Of a stretch of DNA of 25,093 nucleotides, positions 1 through 7,085 are shown in pieces. The notes beneath the pieces are model-generated. The model saw nothing but the letters and a program-made list of their open reading frames with translations. It made no database searches and was not told where the DNA came from. How positions within the stretch are numbered: the stretch's first letter is position 1; each line of letters begins with the position of its first letter. A program made the position numbers and the translations under genes. The stretch is from Treponema sp. (GTDB lineage: Bacteria; Spirochaetota; Spirochaetia; Treponematales; Breznakiellaceae), in assembly GCA_031288005.1 (NCBI GenBank), contig JAITSE010000014.1, positions 1 to 25,093 on the forward strand, given 5' to 3'.

Positions 1-171
1 TCATCCCGCTCCGCATCGCCGGCCGCGGCAAGCAGGGTACAACAGCTACGAAGAGCCGGGGAAAAAGAGAACGGGTATAGGGATGCCGCAGAGCGTTTCC
101 GGTATCCTTTTCCGCCGGTCATCGCGGCCGCCTATGCTACGGCCTTAGTCAGCCCCCTGACACAGCCTTAG
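1..171 (+). CDS. Possible 3' end of a plus-strand gene
   Basis: The first frame is open from the left edge for 56 codons and stops (TAG 169-171) inside the second unit of the 23-bp tandem array. The predicted tail is charged and then hydrophobic (…FRYPFPPVIAAAYATALV). If real, the gene would converge on aspS and both genes would stop inside the array. No domain is recognisable. The minus strand is also open, with an ATG at 122 running off the edge, so neither strand is established. Third positions are GC-rich in both readings. Confidence 0.2.
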   Translation, partial: SSRSASPAAASRVQQLRRAGEKENGYRDAAERFRYPFPPVIAAAYATALVSPLTQP

Positions 172-418
172 TCAGCCCCCTGACACAGCCTTAGTCAGCC
201 TCCTGACACAGCCTTAGTCAGCCACCTGACACGGCCTTAGTCAGCCTCCTGACACAGCGGTAGTCAGCGCCCGGACACTGCCTTAGACAGCTCCCTGACA
301 CAGCCTTAGTCAGCACCCAGACACAGCCTTAGTCAGCCACCTGACATAGCCTTAGTCAGCTCCCTGACACAGCCTTAGTCAGCCTCCTGACATAGCCTAG
401 GTCTGACCCCTGACTCTG
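143..418. repeat. 23-bp tandem repeat array, about 12 units
   Basis: Eleven consecutive 23-bp units (143-395) plus one degenerate unit (396-418) follow each other with no spacer. Each typical unit has the form CCTTAGTCAG-NNNN-CTGACACAG, so it contains a 5-bp inverted repeat (GTCAG/CTGAC) around a 4-base loop. The loop bases vary between units (CCCC, CCTC, CCAC, CTCC and others) while the arms are mostly kept. Units 6, 7 and 8 (258-326) each carry an arm mismatch. On the minus strand each unit reads CTGACTAAGG, offering TGA and TAA stops; aspS stops there in unit 11. Confidence 0.9.
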
Positions 419-2222
419 GTTCTCTCCCCTCCTCACTAGCCACTTCCTCTTTAACAACAACCTGAAGGTGAAGCTCCTCAAGCTGCCCGCGATCCACCTC
501 CGAAGGACTATCGTCCATAGGACTGACGGCGAAAGAATTTTTCGGGAAAGCGATAACCTCCTTGATCGAAGTTTCCCCCGCCATAAGCATCACGAGCCGG
601 TCCAGCCCCGGAGCTATGCCGCCATGAGGAGGCGCTCCATACTTGAAAGCCTCGGTAAGAAAGCCGAACTTCTTCTCCCCCTCCTCAGGCCCAATACCCG
701 CAATATTGAACACCCGCTTCTGCAAAGCCGGGTCGTGAATACGGATAGACCCGGAAGCCAATTCATAGCCATTCAGGACCAAATCGTAGAGATCGCCCTT
801 AACCGCCCCCGGGTCCTGCTCCAACACAGCGTGGTACTGCTCTTGAGGATAAGAGAACAAATGATGCGCCGCTTCCCAGCGGTTTTCCTCCTCATTGAAC
901 TCGAAGAGAGGAAAGTCCACAATCCAGACAAATTCGAAGCGAGGCGATTCGGAACCGCCTGACAGCCCCAAGTCCCGGCCCAGCTTGGAGCGCACCGCCC
1001 CCAAAGCGACATTGGCAACGCGCCGTTTGGAATCCGCCACGATAAGGATAAGGTCTCCGCATTCTGCCCCCAGTCCCTCAATAATCCCCGCCCCTTGGGA
1101 AGCGAAAAACTTAGCCGCCCCGCCTTCAAGAGCAAGCGCAGATACGCCCGCGCCCGCCGCCACCTTCATCCATGCCAAGCCCCGGGCCTTGTATATCTTG
1201 GCGTGAGCTTCCAACTCCTCGATCTGCTTCCGGGAATACGAAGCCCCGCCAGGGACCACCAAAGCCTTGACCGCCCCGCCGCCTGACAGAGCGTCTTTGA
1301 AAGCCTGGAACCCCCCTTCCGCCGCGTAAGGGGCAAAATCCTTTAACTCAAGCCCAAACCGAAGGTCAGGCTTGTCGGAACCGTAACGCTCCATAGCCTC
1401 CTCATAACTCAAACGCCGGAAACGCGAGGGAAGCTCCACGCCCAGCGTCTTCCTGAACACATGACCCATAAGCCCTTCGGTAAGCGCCAAAACATCGTCC
1501 CGGCTTACAAACGACATTTCTATATCGATCTGAGTGAATTCCGGCTGCCTGTCGCCCCTGGCGTCCTCGTCCCGGTAACACCGGGCAATCTGAAAATACT
1601 TGTCGAAGCCCGCGGCCATAAGCAGCTGCTTGTAAAGCTGAGGCGACTGAGGCAGAGCGTAAAACTTCCCCGCATAGAGCCGGGAAGGTACCAGATAGTC
1701 CCTCGCGCCCTCAGGAGTAGACTTGATGAACGTAGGAGTTTCGATCTCCAGGAAGCCCTGGCTAGTCATCCACTCCCTAACCGCGAAAACCGTTTCGCTC
1801 CGCAGGCGCAGCCGCTTCTGCATCCCCGCCGAGCGGAGGTCCAGATACCGGTAACGGAGACGCAAATCCTCCCTGGCGTCAGATTCCTCATCGATCTGAA
1901 ACGGCAGCGCCTCTGAGCGGTTCAGGATGACCAGCCTGGAAGCGGCCACCTCGATTTCGCCGGTAGGCATGGCGGGATTCACCATATTGTCAGGCCGCGC
2001 CCGGACCACCCCTTCCACAGCCACGCAGAACTCGTTCCGCAGCTCCGCCGACACCGCGGCCAGCTCCTCCCCCGCCGTCACCTGAGTGATCCCGTAGCGG
2101 TCTCTCAAGTTAATAAAGGAAATGCCCCCATGATCCCGTTTCCGGTGCACCCATCCGTTTAATATCACAGTTTTCCCCGCATCGGAACGCCGCAAAGCCC
2201 CGCAGGTTGTCGTACGCTTCAT
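375..2222 (-). CDS. aspS: Aspartyl-tRNA synthetase
   Basis: Charges tRNA-Asp with aspartate in the cytoplasm. The N-terminal OB-fold anticodon domain contains GWVHRKRDHGG (residues 23-33). Class II motif 2 is RCYRDED…RQPEFTQID (about 214-233) and motif 3 is GIAPGLDRLVMLMAGE near the C-terminus, with the bacterial GAD insertion between them. The His after RD in the anticodon domain is the residue reported in nondiscriminating AspRS enzymes, so Asp/Asn dual charging is possible (inference). At 615 residues it is slightly long for the bacterial type: the usual end near LQVVV is followed by about 27 extra residues, the last ones encoded by the tandem array. The start is ATG 2222 (MKRTTT); an in-frame ATG at 2231 would add MEI. 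The frame remains open further upstream, but that part is antisense to the next gene. Confidence 0.95.
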   Translation of the reverse strand: MKRTTTCGALRRSDAGKTVILNGWVHRKRDHGGISFINLRDRYGITQVTAGEELAAVSAELRNEFCVAVEGVVRARPDNMVNPAMPTGEIEVAASRLVILNRSEALPFQIDEESDAREDLRLRYRYLDLRSAGMQKRLRLRSETVFAVREWMTSQGFLEIETPTFIKSTPEGARDYLVPSRLYAGKFYALPQSPQLYKQLLMAAGFDKYFQIARCYRDEDARGDRQPEFTQIDIEMSFVSRDDVLALTEGLMGHVFRKTLGVELPSRFRRLSYEEAMERYGSDKPDLRFGLELKDFAPYAAEGGFQAFKDALSGGGAVKALVVPGGASYSRKQIEELEAHAKIYKARGLAWMKVAAGAGVSALALEGGAAKFFASQGAGIIEGLGAECGDLILIVADSKRRVANVALGAVRSKLGRDLGLSGGSESPRFEFVWIVDFPLFEFNEEENRWEAAHHLFSYPQEQYHAVLEQDPGAVKGDLYDLVLNGYELASGSIRIHDPALQKRVFNIAGIGPEEGEKKFGFLTEAFKYGAPPHGGIAPGLDRLVMLMAGETSIKEVIAFPKNSFAVSPMDDSPSEVDRGQLEELHLQVVVKEEVASEEGREPESGVRPRLCQEAD

Positions 2223-2237
2223 TATTTCCATAAGCAA

Positions 2238-2267
2238 AGTATAATCCCGAAGCCACGTCTTATACAA
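2238..2267 (-). promoter_or_regulatory. Probable aspS promoter with almost no leader
   Basis: On the minus strand a TATACT -10 box (2243-2238) lies 18 bases from a TTGTAT -35 box (2267-2262). Only 6 bases separate the -10 from the ATG at 2231, so transcription would begin at or next to that ATG. The mRNA would be leaderless for that start, or have a leader of about 9 nt containing GGAA for the ATG at 2222. The boxes are seen; the transcription start is inferred. Confidence 0.45.
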
Positions 2268-2324
2268 TCGTTTCCACTGAAGCGCCTGTGAAAGATGCCG
2301 ATAATAAGCCTGACGGATTAAAAT

Positions 2325-2936
2325 GTGAAAGCCTTTAAGATTTCTTTTTTCAGCATAATTTTTCTCATCTCCATACTGCCGCTTAACGCGTATCTTGTTA
2401 CCTACAAAGAGCAGTTTTTCAGGCTCTATCACCTTCACTACATTCAATACCCCGACGACACGATGGAAAACATCTACTGGCTTGAACGGGCGGCAAAGGC
2501 CGATTTCGCCAATCCCCTGTACGCGCTTGCGCTGATAGAAAATGAAACCCAGTGGGAAAAGTACCGCAGTCTTTTTATGATGCACATCAACCTTAAACTT
2601 ATCGAACAGTATCTCTACCTTGGGAACAAGTGGAACAAGCGGAACGCGTATTTCTACAACGCGCCCTGGAAAAAACAAAATCTTGAAAGCCTTGAGACCG
2701 CGGAAAAATGTTTCCGCACAGCGCTGTACTACTGGAAAGACGCCAGGGAGTGGGCGGAGAAATCTCTTGACCGGCGCTTCCGCTGGATCAATCTGAAAAA
2801 CGTTCAATTCTGGGAAGATGAGGCTGGAAAAATAGAAGACGGCGGCCTGAACTACGAAAAGATCATTAACCGCGAGCTTGCCCTGCTTCAAAGCGTACGG
2901 GAAAAGTTTCAGGCCATGGATGAAAACACGTATTAA
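2325..2936 (+). CDS. Small exported protein of unknown function
   Basis: A 203-residue protein with a GTG start; the ATG two bases earlier runs straight into a stop. The N-terminus MKAFKISFFSIIFLISILPLNA is a clear Sec signal peptide with probable cleavage after LNA, so the product should be periplasmic or surface-attached; there is no lipobox Cys. The rest is rich in Tyr, Trp and charged residues and helical in character (LERAAKADFANPLYALALIE; ETAEKCFRTALYYWKDAREWAEKSL), like degenerate helical or TPR-type pairs, but no family is assigned. It is divergent from aspS and ends 6 bases before the convergent res gene. It has no strong Shine-Dalgarno sequence. Confidence 0.75.
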   Translation: MKAFKISFFSIIFLISILPLNAYLVTYKEQFFRLYHLHYIQYPDDTMENIYWLERAAKADFANPLYALALIENETQWEKYRSLFMMHINLKLIEQYLYLGNKWNKRNAYFYNAPWKKQNLESLETAEKCFRTALYYWKDAREWAEKSLDRRFRWINLKNVQFWEDEAGKIEDGGLNYEKIINRELALLQSVREKFQAMDENTY

Positions 2937-2942
2937 GCCGGC

Positions 2943-5831
2943 TTATCCGCCCGCGGCTTCTTCAATAATCCCGTCCACATCGGCGGTATTGAAAGATGTG
3001 GCGCCGCCCCACATTCCGTATTCTCTAATGGAGTTTACGGCTTCCACCCATTCGGCAAGGGCGCGGCGTTTTTCCTGTACTTCCGGGCCGTTCTGCCCCT
3101 TCGTTTCAAGGATAAGGGTTTTTCCATTGTCCAGTTTAATGAGAAAATCGGGATAATAGGTGCGGGTTATTCCGGCCCAGGTGTAGAGTATGCCGAAGCC
3201 CAGATGGTCGTTTTTCGCGTAAGCTTTTACATGGGTATTTTTTTCTATGCAGTAGGCTTCGGCGGCTTCCCAGGTGCTGTCGTAAACGCAGTGGCTGATG
3301 TGGGATTTTATTGCCGGCTCATTCGGCTTTGATGTCCACCAACTGGGCATATCGCCTGTGGAGCGGACTTTCCGGCTTTGCTCAAATATGGGGACAAGGG
3401 TTTCCGTCTCTTCGCAGATAATAAATTTCCAAAGATGCTCCACAATGCGGCTCATATTGAGCATCAGCATTATGCGTACTCTGAGCGCGTCCATGCTGAA
3501 AAGGGAGGGCTCAATGCGAATCTTATTTGAGGCAAGGTATTTTTCCACCCATCTGAAAACCTGGCCGATTAAAGCGTAGGGCGTTCCCCTGCCCTTCCAT
3601 GAGGACTGCAGGGTTTCATACAGTTGGGCGGTGGTAGTAAAAATAATTTTTTGCATCCGAAGACTGGCGTTAATTTTTTCAAGGTCAATCCGGGATATTT
3701 TATCAAGGGCGGGCTTGCCCTCCAAAAACGGCGCCAGGTCCGCGCTGACGCGGGTATTCGCGATATCAAAAGTCAGTGGCTCTATCTTTGAAAAATCAAC
3801 GTAAAGATGAGGGCTTAACTCATGGCGTATAGAGCTTATGTTGGGCCATGAAATTTCATACCGCGCTTTTTCCGGGTCGGCAAATATGCGGTACGGGCGT
3901 TTGGGAGTCCCTCCCGCGCCGGCATCCCCTTCGTGGGGCAGAAATGAAAAGGGAATGCCGAAAATGTTTACATATTCAGGATCGAACAAACCGGTTTCAG
4001 GATTAATTTCATAGGATGTCCTGCGGAGGCCCCGGCCCACAACCTGTTCGCAAAGCAGTTGGCTTCCAAAAGCGCGGAGGCCCAGAATATGGGTAACAGT
4101 TCTGGCGTCCCAGCCTTCGGTCAACATCCCGACGGAAATGACGTTGCGGATTTGCCCGCCCAGTCTGCCGCTTTGACCCACAGTGTCCACTGTTTCCCGC
4201 AGAATCGCCGCCTGCTCTTTTTTTGAGAATCCGCGCCTTTCACTGCCGCCTGTATCTTCCGCCTGTAATTCCGCAGGAAGCCCTGTAGGGGACTTTAGTC
4301 CAGGGGACTTTAGTCCCACGGATTCCTCTTCCGCCATCTCAAGGGTTTTTGAATCAATGTGAATGATATAATTACTATCGCATAGTTCTTCGGCAGCGAT
4401 ACGGCCGTGTTTAAAAGCGTATTCTATCCTGGCCGCGGTTTCGGTGCGGTTGGCGACAGTAATCATCACCGGGGGAACGGGGCTGGGGTTTTCCCGCTCT
4501 TTCCATGCTTTGTATGTTTCAAGCCAGTCGGCGCCCAAAAGGTTGTACGCCTGCACGATTAAACCCGGCAGAGGAGCGGACGGTTCCGCGTCCGCCTGAT
4601 TGATGTTGTCTTTTACTTCCCGGTCAGCGTAAATGTGATAAAGCCGGGAGCGGAATGTTTTGGCCGAGGGGGTGTTGTCGTCCCTGACTACAATCCTGGG
4701 GGTTTTTACAAGGCCCGATTCTATGCCGTCATTCAGGCTGAAATCGCTGACTATCCAGGAAAAGAGGGCTTCGCAGTCGTTCTTTTTGCCGGATGGCGCA
4801 AAAGGAGTTGCGGAGAAATCATAGCAGGCAAGGATCTTCCGGGCGGCGTGTATGCGGTCAAGGCCGTTTACCCAGATGGTAGCTTCCTTTTCGGCCTCTT
4901 TATCTTCTTTTGACAGCTTTCTTTTATTGCCCTTTATAATGGAGTTCCGCTCTGCGGAACTCCGAAACAAATACTGCGTAGCAGTATTTGTACGCCACGC
5001 ATGATGGGCCTCGTCGTTTATTACGAGTATATTTTGCGCCTTGGCCATAGACCCAAGAACTTCCCGCGCGTAGGCTTCGCCGCTTTTTGGCCCCCGCTTG
5101 TCAACTGACTTTTTCTTTGCCAAGGCTTCGGCGCTGTCCCACGCGAGGGCCTGCCAGTTATTGATAAGCACCTTTCCCTGACGCAGTTTATCCCGCAGCG
5201 AGGAGGGAAGGATATTGAATTCCTCATAATAATTGTCATCCCCCCCTGTCTGTAGCACCCGCAGGCGGTTTTTTACCGTGAGGCCGGGGGCGACAATAAA
5301 AATGTTTTTTGAGAAACGCTTGTCATAAGGGTACGCGGCTTTGCTGCAAACCTGCCAGGCAATGAGCATGGCCATGACAGTTGTTTTGCCGCCCCCCGTG
5401 CAGAGTTTTGTGCAGAGCCGCCTGAAGGGGCCGCCGTCTCCTTTTATGTCAAGCCCGGTCTTTTCATGCTCCGGCGCCTCTGTGAGCCAGATCAGGGTTT
5501 CTATCGCGTCAAGCTGACAGAAAAAGAAGGGGAAGCGGCGTATTTCTTTGTCGCGCCAATGCTCGATGAGCCTGCGGCTGATGCCTGTAAGCCCGGGGTA
5601 GTTATTTTCCCGCCAGGCTTTCACCCTGCGGCGAATCTCATTGACAAGGGGTATTTCGTTAAATACGCCGGGGTCGTTGTACTGATTTGCCCCGGGCGAC
5701 GCCTGAACGTAGCCCGCGGAGCGCCGGCCCGGATGCCGGGTAAAGGTTTGAGTATTCAGGTCATGTTTCCAGTGTTCTTTCGGCTCCTCGTAAGGCGAGT
5801 TGATGATGAGCCTGTCTATTGTTTTAGCCAT
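2943..5831 (-). CDS. res: Type III-like restriction endonuclease (Res), helicase-nuclease
   Basis: A 962-residue SF2 helicase with a C-terminal nuclease; it should cut or translocate DNA lacking the modification set by the Mod encoded upstream. Walker A is CTGGGKTT (144-151), the DEAH box is NDEAHHAW (272-279), motif III is DFSATPF (338-344) and motif VI is VVGRGLRR. The nuclease core is YYPDF…LETKGQ: Pro894-Asp895 with Glu909-x-Lys911, the PD-(D/E)XK pattern. It resembles the BPTD_3080-type branch of type III Res proteins. The start ATG 5829-5831 has AAGGAGG 7 bases upstream. Two variable loops carry palindromic DNA in frame: 4941-4990 (residues about 281-297) and 4288-4317 (a doubled GLKSP). 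The helicase and nuclease motifs are intact. Confidence 0.9.
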   Translation of the reverse strand: MAKTIDRLIINSPYEEPKEHWKHDLNTQTFTRHPGRRSAGYVQASPGANQYNDPGVFNEIPLVNEIRRRVKAWRENNYPGLTGISRRLIEHWRDKEIRRFPFFFCQLDAIETLIWLTEAPEHEKTGLDIKGDGGPFRRLCTKLCTGGGKTTVMAMLIAWQVCSKAAYPYDKRFSKNIFIVAPGLTVKNRLRVLQTGGDDNYYEEFNILPSSLRDKLRQGKVLINNWQALAWDSAEALAKKKSVDKRGPKSGEAYAREVLGSMAKAQNILVINDEAHHAWRTNTATQYLFRSSAERNSIIKGNKRKLSKEDKEAEKEATIWVNGLDRIHAARKILACYDFSATPFAPSGKKNDCEALFSWIVSDFSLNDGIESGLVKTPRIVVRDDNTPSAKTFRSRLYHIYADREVKDNINQADAEPSAPLPGLIVQAYNLLGADWLETYKAWKERENPSPVPPVMITVANRTETAARIEYAFKHGRIAAEELCDSNYIIHIDSKTLEMAEEESVGLKSPGLKSPTGLPAELQAEDTGGSERRGFSKKEQAAILRETVDTVGQSGRLGGQIRNVISVGMLTEGWDARTVTHILGLRAFGSQLLCEQVVGRGLRRTSYEINPETGLFDPEYVNIFGIPFSFLPHEGDAGAGGTPKRPYRIFADPEKARYEISWPNISSIRHELSPHLYVDFSKIEPLTFDIANTRVSADLAPFLEGKPALDKISRIDLEKINASLRMQKIIFTTTAQLYETLQSSWKGRGTPYALIGQVFRWVEKYLASNKIRIEPSLFSMDALRVRIMLMLNMSRIVEHLWKFIICEETETLVPIFEQSRKVRSTGDMPSWWTSKPNEPAIKSHISHCVYDSTWEAAEAYCIEKNTHVKAYAKNDHLGFGILYTWAGITRTYYPDFLIKLDNGKTLILETKGQNGPEVQEKRRALAEWVEAVNSIREYGMWGGATSFNTADVDGIIEEAAGG
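4288..4317. repeat. Duplicated palindrome inside res
   Basis: Two adjacent copies of GGGGACTTTAGTCC (4288-4301 and 4303-4317), each containing the hairpin GGGACT-TT-AGTCC(C). The 15-bp period keeps the frame and encodes GLKSP twice. It sits in a loop after residue 500, outside the helicase motifs. Confidence 0.85.
4941..4990. repeat. Two tandem palindromes inside res
   Basis: First palindrome: GGAGTTCCG-CTCTG-CGGAACTCC (4941-4963), perfect 9-bp arms. Second: CAAATACTGC-GTA-GCAGTATTTG (4968-4990), perfect 10-bp arms. Both are translated, in the variable loop just after the DEAH box. The CTCTG loop is the same as in the intergenic palindrome at 5846-5866 next to the res ribosome binding site, which suggests one repeat family. 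Confidence 0.9.
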
Positions 5832-5845
5832 TGCTATGCCTCCTT

Positions 5846-5903
5846 GCGACCCGCTCTGCGGGTCGCTTAGGAGTTTTTTGACCCTGAAGGGTCAAAAAAC
5901 TCC
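5846..5903. repeat. Palindrome pair upstream of res
   Basis: GCGACCCG-CTCTG-CGGGTCGC (5846-5866) directly abuts the res Shine-Dalgarno AAGGAGG (5845-5839 on the minus strand). It is followed by a 15-bp-arm palindrome (5870-5884 and 5889-5903, loop TGAA) of the GGAGTTTTTT-type family. In the res mRNA both hairpins lie in the 5' untranslated region. Confidence 0.85.
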
Positions 5904-5957
5904 CCGCACTGATTCCACGCACTTCTCCCCCGCACTTATTTTATGGGTTGTTCTACA

Positions 5958-6041
5958 GAGTTCCCGGACGCCTTTCGGGAGTTCCCGGACGCCTTACAGG
6001 AGCTCCCGGATGCCCTTCGGGTACACCTATTCGCCGTTCCG
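5958..6041. repeat. 21-bp tandem repeats
   Basis: Three good units with consensus GAGTTCCCGGACGCCTTTCGG start at 5958, 5979 and 6000, followed by a diverged unit at 6021 (GTACACC…CCG). The frame is open in both directions because 21 is a multiple of three, but there is no ribosome binding site and no protein family is recognised, so I treat it as noncoding. Confidence 0.75.
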
Positions 6042-6049
6042 GTACACCT

Positions 6050-6156
6050 GCAATTTGTGGAACCAGGGAACCTGAGACCGCTTGCGGTCTCCTGGTTCCA
6101 GGTTCCTTCGCAAATTGCTTAGGAGTTTTTTGGGGCTTAAGGCCCCAAAAAACTCC
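6050..6156. repeat. Nested palindrome followed by a 15-bp-arm hairpin
   Basis: A 69-bp nested palindrome has outer arms GCAATTTG (6050-6057) and CAAATTGC (6111-6118), middle arms GGAACCAGG (6059-6067) and CCTGGTTCC (6091-6099), and inner arms GAGACCGC-TT-GCGGTCTC (6074-6091). It is followed by the family hairpin GGAGTTTTTTGGGGC (6122-6136), loop TTAAG, with its complement at 6142-6156. The 5904-6374 interval has no convincing gene. Confidence 0.85.
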
Positions 6157-6273
6157 CCGCATTGGTTCCCCGTACTGGTCTCCGGGGTCTGTCCCTCCCC
6201 GCACTGGTCCCCCGCATTGGTTTGAGACCCTGGAAACCATGAGACCGTGGAACCCTGTAACCTTCGGTTGCCT

Positions 6274-6318
6274 GAGACATGAGACCCAAAACCTGCGGTT
6301 TCTTAGGTCTCATGTCTC
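6274..6318. repeat. 13-bp-arm inverted repeat
   Basis: GAGACATGAGACC (6274-6286) pairs with GGTCTCATGTCTC (6306-6318); between them is a small AACC-TGC-GGTT hairpin. It lies downstream of the RAYT-like gene on the minus strand. Confidence 0.8.
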
Positions 6319-6374
6319 ATGTCTCAGGTTTCACGGGTTTTTTGCCCTGTGCAGTTTTGGATGGCGCGGAGGGC

Positions 6375-6827
6375 TTAGTCATGGGGTGGGTGGGGTCTGG
6401 TGGTGTATAAGTAGAGGGGAAAGACCTCAAAAACAGGATTTTCCGCCTCCGTCCAATGCTGGGGTCTGTCCCTATTAGCTTCATCCTCATCAGGAGGCTC
6501 ACCTTCTAGTATCTCAGACCAATACCGATCCCCCCAAACGTGCCCAATGCGCCCATCAAGCCAGTTAAACCGCTGTGCAAACACTTGCTTCACCCACTTC
6601 ATAATCGCGGGAAGCTCGAACCCGTCCGCGGGCCGGATAAAGAACACAAGCCAGTCATCCTCAAGCCGCAAAGCTCGAACCCTGAACTCAAACCGTCCCG
6701 CCACCTCCCTGAACACTCGTGCGAACAAGGCCAGTGCCGCCTGTCGCCTAAACAACGGCTCCCGGTTGTTAATCCGGGAACGTACGGCGTACCAGACGCC
6801 ATCATCAAGTAATCGCAGCTTTCTCAT
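6375..6827 (-). CDS. RAYT/Y1-transposase-like protein lacking catalytic residues
   Basis: A 150-residue intact ORF between mod and res on their strand. It aligns by eye with REP-associated tyrosine transposases (Y1_Tnp fold): VWYAVRSRINNREPLF (11-26) matches the LYHVTSRGN…IF region and VFAQRFNWLDGRIGHVWGDR (82-101) matches YTxxFNRRHGRxGHLxQGR. The metal-binding HUH (usually MDNHYHLL) reads EDDWLVFF here (56-63), so both His are lost (Trp59, Val61), and the catalytic Tyr is Phe83. The C-terminal YLxxLxRYxxLNPVRA helix is also missing or replaced by an acidic segment. The family fit is therefore structural, not catalytic. The start ATG 6827 follows AAGAGG very closely; the frame is open further upstream, but only into palindromic DNA. 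It might bind palindromes without cutting them (inference). Confidence 0.7.
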   Translation of the reverse strand: MRKLRLLDDGVWYAVRSRINNREPLFRRQAALALFARVFREVAGRFEFRVRALRLEDDWLVFFIRPADGFELPAIMKWVKQVFAQRFNWLDGRIGHVWGDRYWSEILEGEPPDEDEANRDRPQHWTEAENPVFEVFPLYLYTTRPHPPHD

Positions 6828-6882
6828 ACCTCTTATATGGCTCGATCTTGCAAGCTGCTTCGCAGTTTGTTTGGGCCGCCCT

Positions 6883-7045
6883 GCAATTTGCAAAGCGACC
6901 CGTAAAGGTCGCACAAATTGCTTAGGAGTTTTGACCCTTCAGGGTCAAAACTCCCCGCACCGGTCCCAGGGGTCTGTCCTGCGACCCTGGCGGGTCGCTT
7001 GGAGTTTTTTGGGGCTTAAGGCCCCAAAAAACTCCCCGCACTGGT
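6883..7045. repeat. Palindrome cluster between the RAYT-like gene and mod
   Basis: Three structures in a row. (1) GCAATTTG…CAAATTGC (6883-6890, 6914-6921) encloses GCGACC…GGTCGC. (2) GGAGTTTTGACCC-TTCA-GGGTCAAAACTCC spans 6925-6954. (3) A 77-bp unit at 6969-7045 contains GCGACCC-TGGC-GGGTCGC and the 15-bp-arm hairpin 7001-7015/7021-7035. The last unit starts 41 bases beyond the mod stop and could also act as a transcript end, although it lacks a classic T-tail. Confidence 0.85.
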
Positions 7046-7085
7046 TCCCGGGGCTGGTCTTCCGGGCTTCTCCCCAGGGCTGGTC

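Noticed and set aside
143..418. CRISPR array
   Set aside because: The 23-bp units are contiguous with no unique spacers, and no cas gene is in view.
2223..2891. Long N-terminal extension of AspRS
   Set aside because: The open frame upstream of 2231 is antisense to the signal-peptide gene at 2325-2936, and AspRS similarity begins at MKRTTT.
5948..6478. Plus-strand protein-coding gene in the res/RAYT spacer
   Set aside because: The frame is made of palindromes and 21-bp repeats, lacks a ribosome binding site and runs antisense into the RAYT-like gene.
6375..6827. Active IS200/IS605 transposase gene
   Set aside because: All three catalytic residues are replaced and no element ends bracket the gene; only the fold is supported.
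6969..7045. Phage or integron attachment site
   Set aside because: The repeats recur in several gaps of the island, no integrase is nearby, and they are better described as a dispersed palindromic family.
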